Below, one piece after another: positions 21,681-22,201 of a stretch of 22,201 bases of DNA (its first letter is position 1; each line of letters begins with the position of its first letter). The position numbers and the translations under genes are program-made. The DNA comes from Bacillota bacterium (GTDB lineage: Bacteria; Bacillota; Clostridia; Peptostreptococcales; Anaerovoracaceae), in contig JAFYFK010000173.1 in NCBI GenBank assembly GCA_017543805.1, positions 1-22,201 on the forward strand. The letters are read 5' to 3'. A model generated the notes under the pieces. It was not told the DNA's origin and searched no databases. It saw only the letters and a list, made by a program, of their open reading frames with translations.

Positions 21681-22201
21681 ATGACTCTTGGAGAAAAGAT
21701 TTCTGAGCTGCAACGAACGCGACAGATAACAAATTATCGAATCGCAAAAGACCTTGGGATTTCGCAAACATCTATAGCGAACTGGAAAAATGGAAAGAGT
21801 GAACCGAACGCTCTTTATGTGCGTGCATTAGCTGATTATTTCAACATTCCAGTGAGCGAGCTTTCGCCTGGTGCGGACGCTGCTGAGGACGGGAAAGCCT
21901 TTGTGTATGCAATTGAACATGTCCCAACGGGGCGAATCTATGTCGGGTGTACCAAAGACGTTAATCGCAGAATCGCAGAGCACATGAAGCAATTGCAGAA
22001 CGGCAAACACCCATCAAAGCAGATGCAAAGCGATTTCAACACATACGGCGGGGAATATGTATATTACGTTCTTTTCCGCGCCTATGCGGCTTACGATGCG
22101 TTTTCGATGGAACGTCATTTTATGAGCCTGCTCAACACGAGAGACCCGCAAAAGGGATATAACAGCGGAGACGTATCAAAGGATTTTTCTTTATCGAATT
22201 A
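21681..22201 (+). CDS. XRE HTH fused to GIY-YIG nuclease domain (3' end at window edge)
   Basis: Starts at ATG 21681, one base after the Cro-like stop, with GGAGGAGG at 21664-21671. It reads to the last base: 173 codons, then TA, so a TAA/TAG stop may fall at the next base. Residues 1-62 are an XRE HTH (GEKISELQRTRQITNYRIAKDLGISQTSIANWKNGK...). Residues about 72-165 are a GIY-YIG domain: V75-Y76-A77 in place of GIY, then Y87-V88-G89 (IYVGCT) after ten residues, conserved Arg97 (NRRIAEH) with His101, Glu144 (FSMERHFM) as the metal ligand and Asn161 (GYNSGD). All key catalytic positions appear present. GIY-YIG enzymes cut DNA. The fusion suggests a nuclease directed to operator-like sequences, or a regulator with nuclease descent. 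Confidence 0.85.
   Translation, partial: MTLGEKISELQRTRQITNYRIAKDLGISQTSIANWKNGKSEPNALYVRALADYFNIPVSELSPGADAAEDGKAFVYAIEHVPTGRIYVGCTKDVNRRIAEHMKQLQNGKHPSKQMQSDFNTYGGEYVYYVLFRAYAAYDAFSMERHFMSLLNTRDPQKGYNSGDVSKDFSLSN

Overview
The window is a piece of a tailed, temperate bacteriophage genome with a short-tail (podovirus-like) virion plan. It contains no chromosomal gene. Host inference: the sequence is fairly GC-rich, almost every gene starts behind a strong GGAGG-type Shine-Dalgarno, and the small accessory genes resemble those of phages from gut Clostridia (Oscillospiraceae/Lachnospiraceae-type Firmicutes). A Clostridia host is therefore most likely, but this rests on family resemblance only.

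Region 1 (1-15585, all + strand) is the virion operon. It holds the end of the major capsid protein, a hairpin terminator, a head-tail adaptor, a large tail hub/stabilisation protein (P22 gp10-like), three small tail proteins, a long collagen-stalk tail fibre, a CHAP/peptidoglycan-binding endolysin, an Ala/Gln-rich coiled-coil putative ejection protein, and a 2,045-residue polyvalent protein with a probable BECR-type nuclease-like domain. There is no tape measure, tail tube or sheath. The region ends in an 11-bp tandem repeat and a strong hairpin.

Region 2 (15600-18813, + strand) is an accessory module: a tiny sigma-region-4-like HTH protein, a small papain-like cysteine-peptidase candidate, two small linker proteins, a Gly/Cys-rich protein with one hydrophobic segment, a TNF/BclA-like beta-jelly-roll candidate and an Arg-Ser-Tyr-rich protein, closed by a textbook terminator. 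Several genes here carry a hairpin only a few bases upstream of their ribosome binding site.

Region 3 (about 18812-18997, no gene) looks like the phage attachment site. It has a core matching the 3' end of a tRNA gene (T-loop to CCA, minus strand), flanked by repeated TACAACTT boxes, a triple 10-bp repeat and an inverted repeat. Virion genes lie on one side of this core and integrase/repressor genes on the other. That order fits an unintegrated or circular phage genome (attP) better than a prophage end.

Region 4 (19000-22201) is the lysogeny module: a tyrosine recombinase with an extra N-terminal HTH/coiled-coil domain (-), a 43-residue protein (+), a CI-like XRE repressor without a peptidase domain (-), a rightward promoter whose spacer is filled by a 16-bp palindromic operator (two related palindromes flank it), a 62-residue Cro-like XRE protein (+), and an open-ended gene fusing an XRE HTH to a GIY-YIG nuclease domain (+). 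The last gene reads to the window edge and is the most unusual item, because it puts a nuclease under the lysogeny switch.
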